Assembly (NCBI GenBank): GCA_951640195.1
Contig: OX621167.1
Coordinates: 1,860,001-1,924,000 of the forward strand
Direction: 5' to 3'
DNA from: Porpolomopsis calyptriformis
Taxonomy: Eukaryota; Basidiomycota; Agaricomycetes; Agaricales; Hygrophoraceae
DNA length: 64,000 bases
Shown here: piece by piece, positions 11,838-22,540 of the stretch
Position numbering within the stretch: position 1 is the stretch's first letter
Layout of the letters: each line of letters opens with the position of its first letter
Program-made: the position numbers and the translations under genes
The notes under the pieces: model-generated
The model's database searches: none
Told to the model about the DNA's origin: nothing
Seen by the model: the letters and a program-made list of their open reading frames with translations, nothing else

Positions 11838-11902
11838 CGGCGCATTGAATAACTGGACAGATTCAAAATCATTTTGGATCTGTCCAATTATTCAATGCGC
11901 CG
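11838..11902. repeat. Hairpin 2: 25-bp arms with one mismatch
   Basis: The left arm 11838-11862 and right arm 11878-11902 pair over 25 bases with one mismatch. The inner bases (TCAAAA/TTTTGG) extend the stem to about 31 pairs, leaving a 3-nt loop. The outer ends read CGGCGCATTGAATAA and its complement. It abuts hairpin 3 directly at 11902. Confidence 0.88.
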
Positions 11903-11988
11903 TAGGCCTAGTGCTTTATACCATTCGCCCAGTCAGCCGCCAGATATGAGCGGCTGACTGGGCCAATCGTATAAAGCACCAGGCCTAC
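11902..11988. repeat. Hairpin 3: 39-bp arms with three mismatches
   Basis: The left arm 11902-11940 and right arm 11950-11988 pair over 39 bases with three mismatches around the loop CAGATATGA. The arms start GTAGGCCTAGTGC and end GCACCAGGCCTAC. Its sequence is unrelated to hairpins 1 and 2. Confidence 0.88.
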
Positions 11989-12052
11989 GCTCAAATTTCA
12001 ATAACGCATCTTGACCCCGCCCACATCATACCTTCCACCCAAACATATAACC

Positions 12053-12388
12053 ATGTCCCAAACCCAATACTCCAATGCCTACGCTCCGATGACTGACTGC
12101 CAGGCTTCATTGGAGAATATCGTACCAGGTTCCACTGACGGTTCATCCAGGGGACTAAAGCGTACCAAGGCCATGCGCATTCCTCCCTCTCAGAAGCTCC
12201 TGCGGACGAGTGACTCTCGGGCTCCTTTGGTTTCCTCTGCGAACATTGTACTTGGTTCCACCGATGGTTCGTCTGAGGGACTGAAGCGTGTCAAAACCAT
12301 TACCAAGAGCGCAGGGAAACTGATCAGTCAGAGGCGGCGAAAGGAGAAAGAGAACCTTGCCATTGCGTTTTTCGCTAATGGATTCTAA
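12053..12388 (+). CDS. Small basic protein with an internal two-copy repeat, unknown
   Basis: Single-exon frame of 111 aa starting at an ATG preceded by a C-rich leader typical of fungal 5' UTRs. It has an internal repeat: ENIVPGSTDGSSRGLKRTK, then ANIVLGSTDGSSEGLKRVK about 48 residues later. The C-terminal third is basic (KLISQRRRKEKENLAIAFF). There is no CaaX end, signal peptide or zinc motif, so it is not a pheromone precursor or obvious secreted peptide. It lies right after the triple hairpin. The repeat argues that it is coding; no homologue is recalled. Confidence 0.45.
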   Translation: MSQTQYSNAYAPMTDCQASLENIVPGSTDGSSRGLKRTKAMRIPPSQKLLRTSDSRAPLVSSANIVLGSTDGSSEGLKRVKTITKSAGKLISQRRRKEKENLAIAFFANGF

Positions 12389-12779
12389 AAGCTGATAAGT
12401 TGATGCTGCAGATGACGAGCGCGAGAGAACGAAGAGCGGCGACGACGGACGACCCGCTTGGTCCTGGACGTAGCTGACCCAGGGCTGACGGCTCATCCGA
12501 ATCGCAACCAATGAGGCGGAGAAAAGAAAAGAAAAAACTTATTAAAAATCAAAAGCAAAAAAAAATCACGAAAAAACAAAAAGAATGAAAAAAAGACTCG
12601 ACCAGCTTGCGCGGGCGCAGCTCATGGACTCTGTTTTGTTTTCGGCTAACTATTCTTCCTTTTTTTTTCTTGCTTCCGCAGATTTGGACGTGGGACCTGA
12701 GGACTCGCCAAGACCGTTGCCCGAGCCGATGGATACCTTACCCTGGACGAAGGACCTAGTGCCGAGGTGGTGTGCCGAC
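12389..12779. other. Intergenic with A-rich tract, no gene
   Basis: An A-rich stretch (about 12525-12595) is followed by a T-rich one (about 12660-12672). Short frames are open but unconvincing. Confidence 0.4.
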
Positions 12780-13125
12780 CCTTAGAGCCGATAGGAACCT
12801 CTTTCCTTTGAGCTGACTAGGATGGACCTACCCAGTGCCGACCCGCCTGAGCCGACTTGGTTGGACCTACCCAGAGCCGAAAGGAGAGCTGACCTTGGTG
12901 GACCTACCTAGAGCCGACAGGAGTGCCGATCCTTTTGAGCGGACGTCGGTGGACCTTCCTAGAGCCGACAGGGATGCGGACCTTTTGAGCCGACATGGTG
13001 GACCTACCTAGAGTGCCGACCTTGTTGAGCCGACCGTAGTGCTAACGCTTTTGAACCGGTTTGGACCTATCCAGAGCCGACGGGAGTGCAGACCTTTTGA
13101 GCCGACTATGGTGGACCCGAACTTG
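12780..13125. repeat. Degenerate ~50-bp tandem repeat (GGACCTACC ... AGAGCCGAC)
   Basis: The words GGACCT and GAGCCGAC recur. GGACCT occurs at about 12863, 12900, 12951, 13000, 13063 and 13112, giving spacings of 37-63 with two of 49. The unit contains GACCTACCTAGAGCCGAC and CCTTTTGAGCCGAC. No stable reading frame is kept, so it is not a protein repeat. Confidence 0.75.
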
Positions 13126-13239
13126 CCTACGCCGTATGACGACCAACACACTGTCACCCTCGCCATACCACACCCCTTCTCCCTTCCTTTCTCGCTCTCT
13201 TCCTTTTTTTTCTCCGCTCTCAATTCCTATTTCAGCGTA

Positions 13240-13312
13240 TACACTGTCCCTTCATTCGGTCGGTGGCTACTTTACCATTAGCGCTGATGTGTAATGCAGT
13301 CACCGACACCCA
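13240..13312. repeat. Palindromic element copy 1 (core CATTAGCGCTGATG)
   Basis: The core CATTAGCGCTGATG is at 13276-13289, flanked by imperfect complementary arms (TCGGTGGCTACT on the left, AGTCACCGA on the right). The left flank also carries CTGTCCCTTCATTCGG, which resembles the longer left arm of copy 2. Confidence 0.6.
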
Positions 13313-13904
13313 TCTTCCTCTTCCCCCCATCAAGTGTTGATTTTCATGTTCTTTCTTCCAGGTTTCGAACCACTTGCCGACCCTTCTCTTACTTCGTCCT
13401 TTTACTCCCGTGCGTAGCTTGCCTCTTACCCGATACGCTGATGTTCTTTCCTATAGAACTCGCCGGCACGCATATATTATTGTTCGGTCTCTTGCCCTCT
13501 TTTATGTGATGGACATTGCGTTATCAAATCAGGATTCACTCTCAGGTGTGTTGTCCACCGCGATGTACGCGTTCTCTAAACCTTATATCACATCCCTTCT
13601 TCTCAGCATTTTTTTCTCGAGGTCAATTCGGGAGCTTTGTCGTGTATGGGTTACACCAAGGTATGTCATTATCGGTTGCGGCTGACTTGGGATTTAGCTT
13701 CCCTCTTACGTTGCGTTCAAGCTTCACTTTCTCGCTCGCTCGTTGACCATCTCTCGCCCGCATACTCTCGGAGACGGCAATATCGAAAGCGTGGAGAACT
13801 ACCGAGGTCACGTCGGTATGATTACCATGTGTAGGATATCGCCCTTTGGCCCTAGGAGGAGGCCATCGACCCGGGACTCAAGACGTCAAGAGCGAGACCC
13901 ACGG

Positions 13905-13985
13905 AGTAAGTGAGCAGTGAGTCAGTGAGTCAGGGGTGGGTGGGTGGCCATTTGAATGAGCGAGCGAGTGAGTGAGTGAGTGGCT
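13905..13985. repeat. GAGT/GGGT simple-repeat tract
   Basis: A run of GAGTGAGT, GTGAGTCAGTGAGTCA and GGGTGGGTGG units, including four near-perfect GAGT repeats at about 13967-13982. This is simple-sequence DNA; no frame is preserved. Confidence 0.7.
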
Positions 13986-14049
13986 GGTCAACAGTGTGAG
14001 TGAACGCATGAGGGCGAGTGGATGGTCAACATTCAACAGCGCAACTTCA

Positions 14050-14395
14050 GCAAGGGGGTGGTTGGGTGGAAAAGGTAAGTGCAGGTAAGCCGTTTATCTT
14101 TCAACACCCCCCTCCCCCAACCCTTCCACTCTAAACTACCCATTGATCTTGATCGTTCAACTAGATTTTGGCAAGCGGGTGGTTGGGTGGAAAAGGTAAG
14201 TGCAGGTAGGTCGTTTATCTTTCAACACCGCTCCCAACCCCACTATTTTATGCTACGCATTGAACGTTCAACCAGATCTGGTTGGTTGGGTGGAAAATGT
14301 AAATACAGGTAGGTCATTTCTCTCCCAACACCATCCTCCCACCCTACTATTATTCTACGCATTGACTTTGAACGTCCGACTATAGGTAGTATCAT
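14050..14395 (+). repeat. Three-copy tandem repeat, ~108-121 bp units
   Basis: Copies begin near 14050, 14171 and 14277 with GGGTGGTTGGGTGGAAAA, followed by GTAAGTGCAGGTA, TTTATCTTTCAACACC, a C-rich stretch and GCATTGA...GTTCAACTAGA. Copy 3 is the most diverged. Units are non-coding as far as I can see. Confidence 0.75.
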
Positions 14396-14781
14396 CCAGA
14401 GCTGAGCCAGATAGAGCCGACAGGATGCGCTCATTCTCCTTGGAGCAAGCGAGGTAGACCTCGATTACCCTCATGCACCGACAAGCACTGCCTGGAAGCA
14501 TTAACCCGCCAGACAAGGTCTGTCTATTCCGAGCTATCTCTGCTCGTTTTTCTTTATGCTGGATATTTTCTTAGGTACCATTCGAGTGCCCTGCGACAAT
14601 CAGGTACCTGTCAAATCAGACTCGGACCTTGACTTGCGACGTCCGAACCGCCGACTCACTCGCCTTTGAAGAGGTTTTCTCGACCACTATGGGCTTCGAA
14701 ATATAGCCCACGTACTATCAGTCTCGCCTATCATCCAATGTCCCTCGCTCGATTTTTGCGTTCCCTGCTTCCTGATTTACT

Positions 14782-15010
14782 TTCCCCGCCCCTTCGTTTC
14801 CGTCGGCAGCTACTTCACCATTAGCGCTGGTGTGAGGAGTAATTTCCGATGGATACGAAGGGACAGGGAATATCATGAAATGAACATCGAGGGAGGTAAG
14901 GAACGTCCGATAACTACATCACTATTAGCACTGATGTGTGGTGCAGTTTCCGATTGAAACGAAGGGACGGGGATTTCATGAAATTCAGATCGGGGGAGGT
15001 AGGGAACGCA
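14782..15010. repeat. Palindromic element copies 2 and 3 in tandem (~104-bp unit)
   Basis: Copy 2 has the core CATTAGCGCTGGTG at 14819-14832 and copy 3 has TATTAGCACTGATG at 14923-14936. Around copy 2 longer arms pair imperfectly: CCCCTTCGTTTCCGTCGG on the left against CCGATGGATACGAAGGG on the right. Both copies continue into a shared tail ending GGGAGGTA(A/G)GGAACG, so the unit has been tandemly duplicated. Confidence 0.65.
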
Positions 15011-15106
15011 CAGTAGCTACCCCAGATTCACCAACACCATCCAGTCGCGGTGTGTGCACGCCACGCGTTCTTTCTTATTTCTCATCGCCAACCATTTACT
15101 GGCACA

Positions 15107-15303
15107 ATGCAGCCAACACTATTTGTCCCATCGCTAAATCGCCGCTCAGTATACACCGCAGGAGACAGTTCCCGGTACTTGCTTCCTGTAATTGATGGAG
15201 TTGAGGTGCGTTCTTTTTGCATGTAAATTCGCGATCGCCGGGCTTCACTCGTTTGCCTTCCTAGGTTACGTTAACCATCTGGCATCTCACGGACAAGCTA
15301 TGA
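15107..15303 (+). CDS. Possible small two-exon gene, unknown
   Basis: An ATG at 15107 after a pyrimidine-rich leader opens a frame (MQPTLFVPSLNRRSVYTAG ... LLPVIDGVE). It splices at 15205|GTGCGT to an acceptor at 15264, then reads VTLTIWHLTDKL and stops, 45 aa in total. A further open stretch at about 15402-15525 (GDADTPAPTFVDSQKR...) could be another exon, but I could not join it in frame without a long intron. Support is only splice-site quality and leader context; it may be chance or a relic. Confidence 0.25.
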
Positions 15304-15940
15304 ATGGTCATACACTCCTTCGCATACCACTCAATTATTCATGTGACGACTCTTCGATATTAGTTGCGTTAATTAGTATTACTGATTTCCATTTGTCTCT
15401 AGGGTGACGCGGACACCCCTGCTCCCACATTCGTCGATTCTCAGAAACGTATTCCGAAGCGACGAAACCACCCTGTTACTCTTTCTCGCTTTGCGCCCAC
15501 TCCCACGATCCACGTTCAACTCTAGCTCATCAAGTTCAACTCTACCGCTCGTTGCTCACTGGACTTTTCAATTCACGCGACTCCCAGGATATACAACACC
15601 ATCACTAGCCACATGGTACAATTCCCATGTCCTACACATCTCCCGCGGTCCACCACACCCTCTGTACACGCGACCTGTCCTCGCAGTACTCAAACCATCG
15701 ATGACGGGCGTAGGCCGAATCGTCCGGAGAGCAACCAGATACTTTCACATCATACTGGGATTGATCTAGCCGTTGCCACTTCAATGATGGGCCGATGGGA
15801 TAACAATTTAATGGATGCCATTTGTCAATTATTAGCAAGGGTCTAACCACCCCCGTCCCCTGTTATTTCCTTCTCCTCATTTTAATCGTTAGATATCCCT
15901 GCTGCTTTTGTCCACCCATTTCCCCTCACTTGTTGCTAAT
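15304..15940. other. Intergenic, ambiguous open stretches only
   Basis: Several overlapping open frames of 70-120 codons exist here without recognisable motifs. No repeat arms were found except at the right end, next to palindrome copy 4. Confidence 0.35.
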
Positions 15941-15994
15941 TGTCAGCGGCTACTCCAAAACATTAGCGCTGATGTTGTGGAGTAGCCGCTGACA
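15941..15994. repeat. Palindromic element copy 4: 54-bp near-perfect palindrome
   Basis: Arms 15941-15957 (TGTCAGCGGCTACTCCA) and 15978-15994 are exact complements. The centre AACATTAGCGCTGATGTT is itself palindromic apart from one pair. The centre of symmetry falls in AGCGCT at 15965-15970. It shares the GGCTACT-CATTAGCGCTGATG layout with copies 1-3. Confidence 0.85.
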
Positions 15995-16129
15995 CTGGCA
16001 GAGTGACGCCGATGGTTTTTGCTTGCTACTGCAGACTTGGCTATTTTGGACGATTTATAATAAGCTTCTACCCCTTGAAAAAACTGAAAGAACAAATAGT
16101 AAGACCACAAACTTCTCATCGATGAGCTG

Positions 16130-18971
16130 TCAAGACAATGAAAGAGCAAGGTTATTACGAACATAGAGGACCATGTCTGCAAAATCAAGGATAACGATAC
16201 GACCATCTGTTGCGAAAACCACACGATTTCCGTTCACAGCAAGCTGGCATGGTCTCTAAGAGACGGGAATGCAGCAAATCCGTCGATTCCAAGTAATAGA
16301 TTAGACCCAGCCATTTCCCGTGATATAACCAAACACCGGGCCAAGTTTAAGTCACTAGCGAACGGGTTCTGGAATAAACTATAAGATCGCGCGACCGATT
16401 CAACCGAGCTGAAATGTCCTCTGAAGGTCTTGAGATGTGCGCCTGTGACTGCGTCCCATAGCCAAATAATGTTGTTGTCTGATCCAGACACGATACGGGC
16501 GCCGCCGGAGGAGAATGCGACGGTTTGTACCCAGCCGGGGTGTCCCTCGAAGGTGTTCAGATGTGCGCCGCTGGCTGCGTCCCACAGGCGAACGGTTCTG
16601 TCGCGAGATCCAAAGACGATACGCGAGCCACCAGAGGAAAATGCGACCGATTGTACCTCACTGGAATGCCCCTGGAGGGTATTCAGATGTGCACCCCGGA
16701 CTGCGTCCCGGAGCTGAATAGTTTTGTTGTTGGATCCAGACACGATATATGTGCCATCGGGGGAGAATCCGACAGAGCGGACCGAGCTGGAATGTCCCTT
16801 GAGGGTGTTGAGAGGTGCACCGCTGATTGCATCCCACAGCCGAATAGTTTTGTCATCCGATCCAGACACGATACGCGTGCCATCAGAGGAGAATGCGACT
16901 GACATAGCTTCACCGGAATGTCCTTCTATCGTCCGTATACACGAATTCCACGTCTCGTCCAATCCTCTGTATATCTTCACGGGAACGTCTAGCCCTCTCC
17001 CGTATATCTTTTGCATCAAAGTTTCTTGAGAAGTAAACAGTAATGCAGAGTGGTATATTTGAAGCGAAGAGCTGCTGATCAGCCAGAAAATTTCCCGAGT
17101 AAACCGCTCGCAGTCATGAAATAAATCTTTGGCATCAGTCACGCCTCTGTCCGCATCCTATGAAATGAGATGAGCATCACATATCAGAGAAAGCAGATAA
17201 CATACACCAATCGCCTTTTGTGGTGCATCTAATGCAAGCAGACCATTTCCATTAGACTAAGAGCCTCAATCCAGAAACCAAACTCGTTCACAAGGGTGAC
17301 AAGAACATCAGAGAATGTCGCATTTTGTAGGTGCCAAGACCAATGACAACATGCATACTGAACTTCAGGTCGGATGCAAGTCATGATACGCATCCGAAGG
17401 TCGTCCACCTCGCTATTAAGTAAAGATGGATATTTTATTCCACAGATATCTTGCTTCAACTCCTTCATAGTGGATAGACAAGCACACGCAAGTAACGTAT
17501 GTTTCGTCCGGGGATCAACAACATATTTCGGATTCAGACATCGAGTTGGATTCGTTATAAAGTCGAAAAATGATGGATGAAGTGTTCGGATCACTTGCGA
17601 GTCATCGTCAGGGACCATGATCATCGAATGAAGACGCCCTAGTGTCATTGCCATTGTGTGTGATGGCACGCCTAGTAATCGTTCGAGAGCAGATTATGAC
17701 AGGGGATCTCAGAGAAGAACAATCGTGCCCAGAATCGCCTTTAGCCGATCAGAAAGACGGATAGATAAATTGGGAAATGCGTGGTTCAACACTTGAGCGT
17801 AAACTGGTCAAGGTAATAATGCGGAGATGAGTCTTCCATTGCCGTGGGTGGATCACACACAAGATGGGAAAGTTGATGCTTGGGATCACGATAGTTTTCA
17901 TCTTCGATAAATCTGATCGACGTTGATGCAAAGATGAAAAGTCCAAAAGACATCCGCGTCAAGGCATAGATATCTGCGGGAGAGGGCCAATCGTTTCCAA
18001 GATGATATAGTTTTCTTGTTACACCGAGTTTTGTCGACAAGTAATGTCCGATATCGCGCTGCACAATGCCCAATTCCACTTCGTGCAAGATGCATCGCCA
18101 GAGTGACCAGGTGTAATTCGCTTGATTGAAAGAGGGTGGTAATATGGCTTTCCGGCTGACTTGTCACCAAGAACTTTAATGGGAACGGTTCATTGACGTG
18201 ACGGGAGAGCGACGATAAAATGATTAAGGTCGTCCCAGCCTCTTTGCATTCGTCGAGTGCATCCAATACAATAACGCATGGAGAGATTGAGTTTCTGAGT
18301 GCATGAAGGGGCTTTATGATGAGCTCCTTAAGTTGATAAGGAGGAGTGGTATAACCAATGTCGGGATTTGATTTCATAGCACGAGAAACCTCCGCCCTGA
18401 ATAAAGCATCGGAGATTCCGAGCTGGTAGGCGATAGTAGTTAAGATCAGATTTGGGTTGCTGCAATCCGCATCGTCTCGCGAGCAGAAGAAGCTTGCGCC
18501 AAGCACCCCATGCGCTCTACACATCTCCGCAACCGTATAAGGAATCGTGGTTTTCCCGGTCCCAGCCGATCCGTTGATCCAAAAGATGCAAGTATCCGTC
18601 GGAGGGGTATTGGTGTCTCTGTCCAAAGTCGGATCGTAACGATGCTGCGAACGGGTGATACCAACCCAGCGAGATATCTGATCAAGAATATCCGCCCTTG
18701 TACCTTCCAAACAGGGAGCTAGATCTTTGCAGTTGAAAGGAGAAAAGAGGGCATGTGGGGGAGTTTCATCTAAAAACCCTCAGTCATTTCATTGCACATG
18801 TGTATGGCTTTTGAGAACGCAATGACAGACAAAATCACCATCCAACAGATCATTAGGGTGCCAACTCACCTGGGGATTGACTTGAATGTTTTGGTTCATG
18901 TACTGATCACGCCCGGTAATGTTGACCGTGCTGTTGTTGAGTTGAGTGGTAGGCAAAGGTGTGCTGGCCAT
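16130..18971 (-). pseudogene. Decayed NACHT-WD40 (NLR-like STAND) gene
   Basis: Order from the start at 18971: short N-terminus with NITGRDQY; NACHT NTPase with Walker A GSAGTGKTT (about 18560) and Walker B VIVLDALDECK (about 18250); a helical arm region; then, from 16929 down to about 16400, four near-identical WD40 repeats (pattern TLxGHSSxVxSVAFSSDGxRIVSGSDDxTIRLWDA) and a fifth broken one. Disabling lesions: frame change near 18100 (the family sequence continues as MHEVELGIVQRDIGHYL in another frame), another near 17795, in-frame TGA and TAA near 17700, loss of frame near 17240, and a shift near 16245 before a final VNGNRVVFATDGRIVIL block. The exon 1 to NACHT junction also fails to close. 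Such proteins act in fungal non-self recognition by family knowledge; this copy cannot make a full product. Confidence 0.85.
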
Positions 18972-19108
18972 GATGGAGGCGAATGAAGATGTAACGGAGG
19001 TATATTATGTAATACAGAACACTCCACTTCATTTGTTGACCTTCGGTGGTATACTACTCCAATTATACTACTGTAAACGCACTCTGAAAAAGGATAATGA
19101 AAGGGCTA

Positions 19109-19857
19109 TCAAGATGAACAGGGTACTTTCGTTCTGGTTCGCTCTGCCGTCAGCTACATGTCGGCCGAAGGAGGGATAAGTTTCTGTCGCTAAAAACTTT
19201 AGTGATCAACCTGACACTCACGCGTTGTACCCGCTTCTTCCGGGCTTCCCACTCAGGGTTTCGCGAGTAAAGTTCCTTCAGCATATCCTCGACCAACGCT
19301 TGATACTCGACGGTTGTATTGGCCTTTTGCTCGATCGGTAGCTGCTGAGTGGCATGAGACTGCTTAAGCTTGAGAGCCTTCAGCCTCTCTTGTCGCTTTT
19401 CCTCGACCTTCCGGGCCCACTCTTCTCTACCCTTCTCGCGTTCCTGTTGCTCCTTACTAAGATTTCCATGCCATTTGGTATGATTCCCCTTGGTGTCCAG
19501 ACAAGCATCATAAGACTGCACAGCATGGTGTCTAATTAGCGGGAGAGACGCAATAATGTGTTGAGAAGGAGGGCACGTACGCTACGTTTCTGGTCATCGT
19601 TCAGAGTCTCAAACGCTTCCTGCACTTTATGAAATCGAGCTTCGGCAGCTTGTTTGGCTCTATCGCTTGCCCCAGGATAAAGAAACTTGTCCGGATGTGT
19701 TTCGAGCGCTTTGTGCTTGTACGCTCTGCGCACTGTAGTATCATCGAACTAGGCATAAGCAGATCTACGACACATCCAGTATGGGATATGGAGGCGAACC
19801 TTCGTCAGGTGAAGCCGATTTATCTATCCCGAGCAAATTATAGTAAGTAGAAGCCAT
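19109..19857 (-). CDS. J-domain (DnaJ/Hsp40) co-chaperone
   Basis: Stimulates Hsp70 ATPase by family role. Exons on the minus strand: 19857-19800, 19732-19581, 19515-19222 and probably 19153-19109; about 182 aa. The J domain occupies the N-terminal ~70 residues: YYNLLGIDKSASPDE, VRRAYKHKALETHPDKF with the essential HPD, then FHKVQEAFETLNDDQKR. A charged helical tail follows (KEQQEREKGREEWARKVEEK). The acceptors at 19733 and 19516 were chosen because they keep the J-domain frame. No Gly/Phe or zinc region, so a type III J-protein. The last exon is the least certain part. Confidence 0.82.
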
Positions 19858-20210
19858 ATTCCATCCAGATCAAAGGTGCCTTTGACGACGTTGATGGGCC
19901 TGAACGTGGCTGACCACAGTGCTGGGTGGTGGGCGCGCTGAGCCCCTCCTTGATACTTGATGCTGTTCAATCTCAACGATCACGATCACGTGATTTACTA
20001 GCCAAATTCACGTTACACTGTGGCAACTTTGAGGGAACTGCGGGCATTAATTGATCTCTCTTCGGGATCTTTCAAAGCGGTTACTGTAACCAACAACCGG
20101 ATCTGTGCACTGTATTCACACCTTTCTGGTTGCCAACAATCTCTGTAACGGCCCCCGACCGTATTTTGGATGTATTAAATGTCGGTCTCTTTTCCATCCA
20201 CTGTAAAGCC
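19858..20210. promoter_or_regulatory. Divergent intergenic region, J-protein and membrane protein genes
   Basis: A 353-bp region between divergent starts. It contains CACGATCACGTGAT with an E-box CACGTG at 19987-19992. No other element was recognised. Confidence 0.4.
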
Positions 20211-21860
20211 ATGTCTTCACTATACAATTTCACGCTATCTGACACTTCTCCGATGATTCTGTATGACCCATCTCCTGATGGACCAATAACCTCAACCTGG
20301 AATCTCACATTCTCTGGGAGTCCACATTCCTCTTGGTCTGAGAATCAAACAAACGTGGGCATTGGAGTGAGTCCACATCCTATCGGCCAAGTCTAGAGAT
20401 ACTCAACCCTCTAGCTAGCAAAGCGCCCACAGGACTTTTGCGAGTGCACTCTTCACCATTCATTGGGTAGGCACAGGCATCATACTCCATGGCATTGGAA
20501 GCAACGGCTCGTATTCCACAATGGTCCAAAAAGGTAGTCCAGATGTGAGTTCCGGCACCCCACCAGCCGGCGCCACACCAGGCGTTCTGGCCAGCTACAC
20601 CGGGTTAACATATGGAACATACACAACTTTGCTGCAAACAAAGGGGATCGATTTGGTCTCTTTTACGGGTGCTACGATCACTGCCGTCATTGAGTACGCA
20701 CTGACTTTCGGAATTTGAATTTCTGTGTTGATATCATATCTGCCAGCTCTTCTACCCAGCCGTCCAACCTGTCCACTGTCGACAGTATGGACGTTAGAAG
20801 CACATTCCTCAATGCAGGACCAGATTGGCAGCCCGAGTTAGAGGTTGTTGCCCCAAATTATACCACACTTTTGACATACAGTTCTGGCTCAACTATGAGC
20901 TTTGTTCTCAGTTTTGCGGAAGGATTCGTGGTCATAGGTGCCGTTCACTCACAAGAGGATGCATATTCTGTTATTGTCACCCCAAATTCGGGATCTGGGT
21001 CGATCATCCACTTTAAGGGGAACGCGTCGTCGAGTTGGACGGACCTTAACGTGGTCAAGTACTTTCAGCTTGACATGGACTGGACAGTAAATTATACTGT
21101 GGAGATTATTAATGAAGCTACCGGGTTTCCCAAATTTCTCGATGTCAGCGAAATTATGGTTTTCCGCCATCCTCCTAGGTGAGTTGAGTTATGGGGTGTA
21201 CACATTTTCACCTTTTGAATGATCGTGTATTTGTTGCCCTTCACTTTAGATCTTTACCCCCATCCGAAGGCACTGTTGTTGGAGCAATTGTTTGTCCTTT
21301 CAACGTTTCGTCTCTGATTACAAAATGACAATCCAAATTGTGTCTAGGTGGGAGGGTGTGTCTTCATCGCACTACTTATCCTGGTCATGCTATGGATTTG
21401 TGCACGCCGCCGCAAACGGTAAATACTTCTGGCAGAACTGCAACAGCAAATACTAAGTTCTTCTGCAGTTTCAACCGCGACGCTCCCGGTTCAGCCCCCG
21501 CCCCCTGTGAGCGCCTTACTCCTTTTAATAACTACTTCACTCACATGTGGCTACATTATAGTCATGCTCAAGGTGGACATGCCATGGGAATCACGAACCT
21601 CCAGACGCTTGCCCATATTGAAGTCCTCCGTGGCTCACATTACATCACGCACGACACAACAAGTGAACACCTCTTCGCTCAACCCTTCCCAGCCTTCAAA
21701 CCGTACTTCACCCGATGTCACAGGAAGCATTTCTGGCCAGGCAGACGCTGTAATCCGGGAAATTGATGCTGGCCCCGTCAACCTCCAACAGGTCTTCCCA
21801 CCCGAATATAATGCTGCATGGGTGACTGGTAGGCCTAGCTCTGAAGAGCCGCCTGCCTGA
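20211..21860 (+). CDS. Putative single-pass membrane glycoprotein
   Basis: Seven exons: 20211-20366, 20419-20693, 20747-21178, 21250-21289, 21348-21418, 21469-21506, 21562-21860; 436 aa. The extracellular part (about 295 aa) is rich in Asn-X-Ser/Thr sites (YNFTLS, WNLTFS, SENQTN, PNYTTL, GNASSS, VNYTVE). A single membrane helix follows (GAIVGGCVFIALLILVMLW) with a basic stop-transfer ICARRRKR, then a ~115-residue cytoplasmic tail ending IREIDAGPVNLQQVFPPEY. The topology and tail motif match a large Agaricomycete family of uncharacterised membrane proteins that I recall without a name. No clear N-terminal signal peptide after the chosen ATG; an upstream exon is possible. The exon 2 acceptor at 20418 is the least certain. 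Confidence 0.72.
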
Positions 21861-22540
21861 CTGCCTCCGTTGCGTTAAACCAGGAAAGGATTCCTATACG
21901 AGTGTCGTGCTCTGTATCTTGCGTTTATTATAACTGATTGGATCTTATACCCATCCTAGATTTATTTCATCTCTATCGTATCGTGATTGTCATTCTTGCT
22001 TTCAAACTGTATTCGAGTGTACTAGTGTATCGCCTGTTATTTTTCGCATTCGCAATGGCAAGTGCCTTACGCCTTTTGTATTAGGTATCTAAAGACAGCT
22101 TTGTTATAACGCCCGGTCGCAATACTTGACGCGACATCACCCAGATCGGAGTGAACGAGTATGGTAATCCGATTACCATGAGTCACGGTAATGATCCACG
22201 CTGCTCAGGAATAATCTACTACGGTCTCGAAACCAACAGCAAGGGGTATAGCACTCATTGCCTCTAATGTTTTAATGCCAGGAACGTATTAGCAAGATCT
22301 CACCAGGATTAAGAAGATGCGGTTGGAGAAAAAGATGGATATGGCCGAGAAACCTTTTCTTTTCATGGGAAGAAACTTGGCTGCATGATTCAAGTGTGGA
22401 AGGTCTAACTACTGGGTGTGGATGATAATGATGACCTCGCAGTGTCAGCCGCCTACTCCAAGGTATGTAAACCAAGGCCGGTCGAAAGTTGAACTTGCAC
22501 AAACTTATTCCCATCCTCACCACTTCACCAAATTCCCGGC
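21861..22540. other. Intergenic spacer with a 9-bp palindrome
   Basis: No gene supported. At 22161-22179 there is a perfect inverted repeat, ATGGTAATC-C-GATTACCAT, of the size of a dimeric transcription factor site. It is about 360 bp upstream of the next plus-strand start. Confidence 0.4.

Noticed and set aside
12780..13125. CRISPR-like array from regularly spaced repeats
   Set aside because: Repeats are degenerate, spacing varies from 37 to 63 bases, spacers are themselves repetitive, and the genome is eukaryotic.
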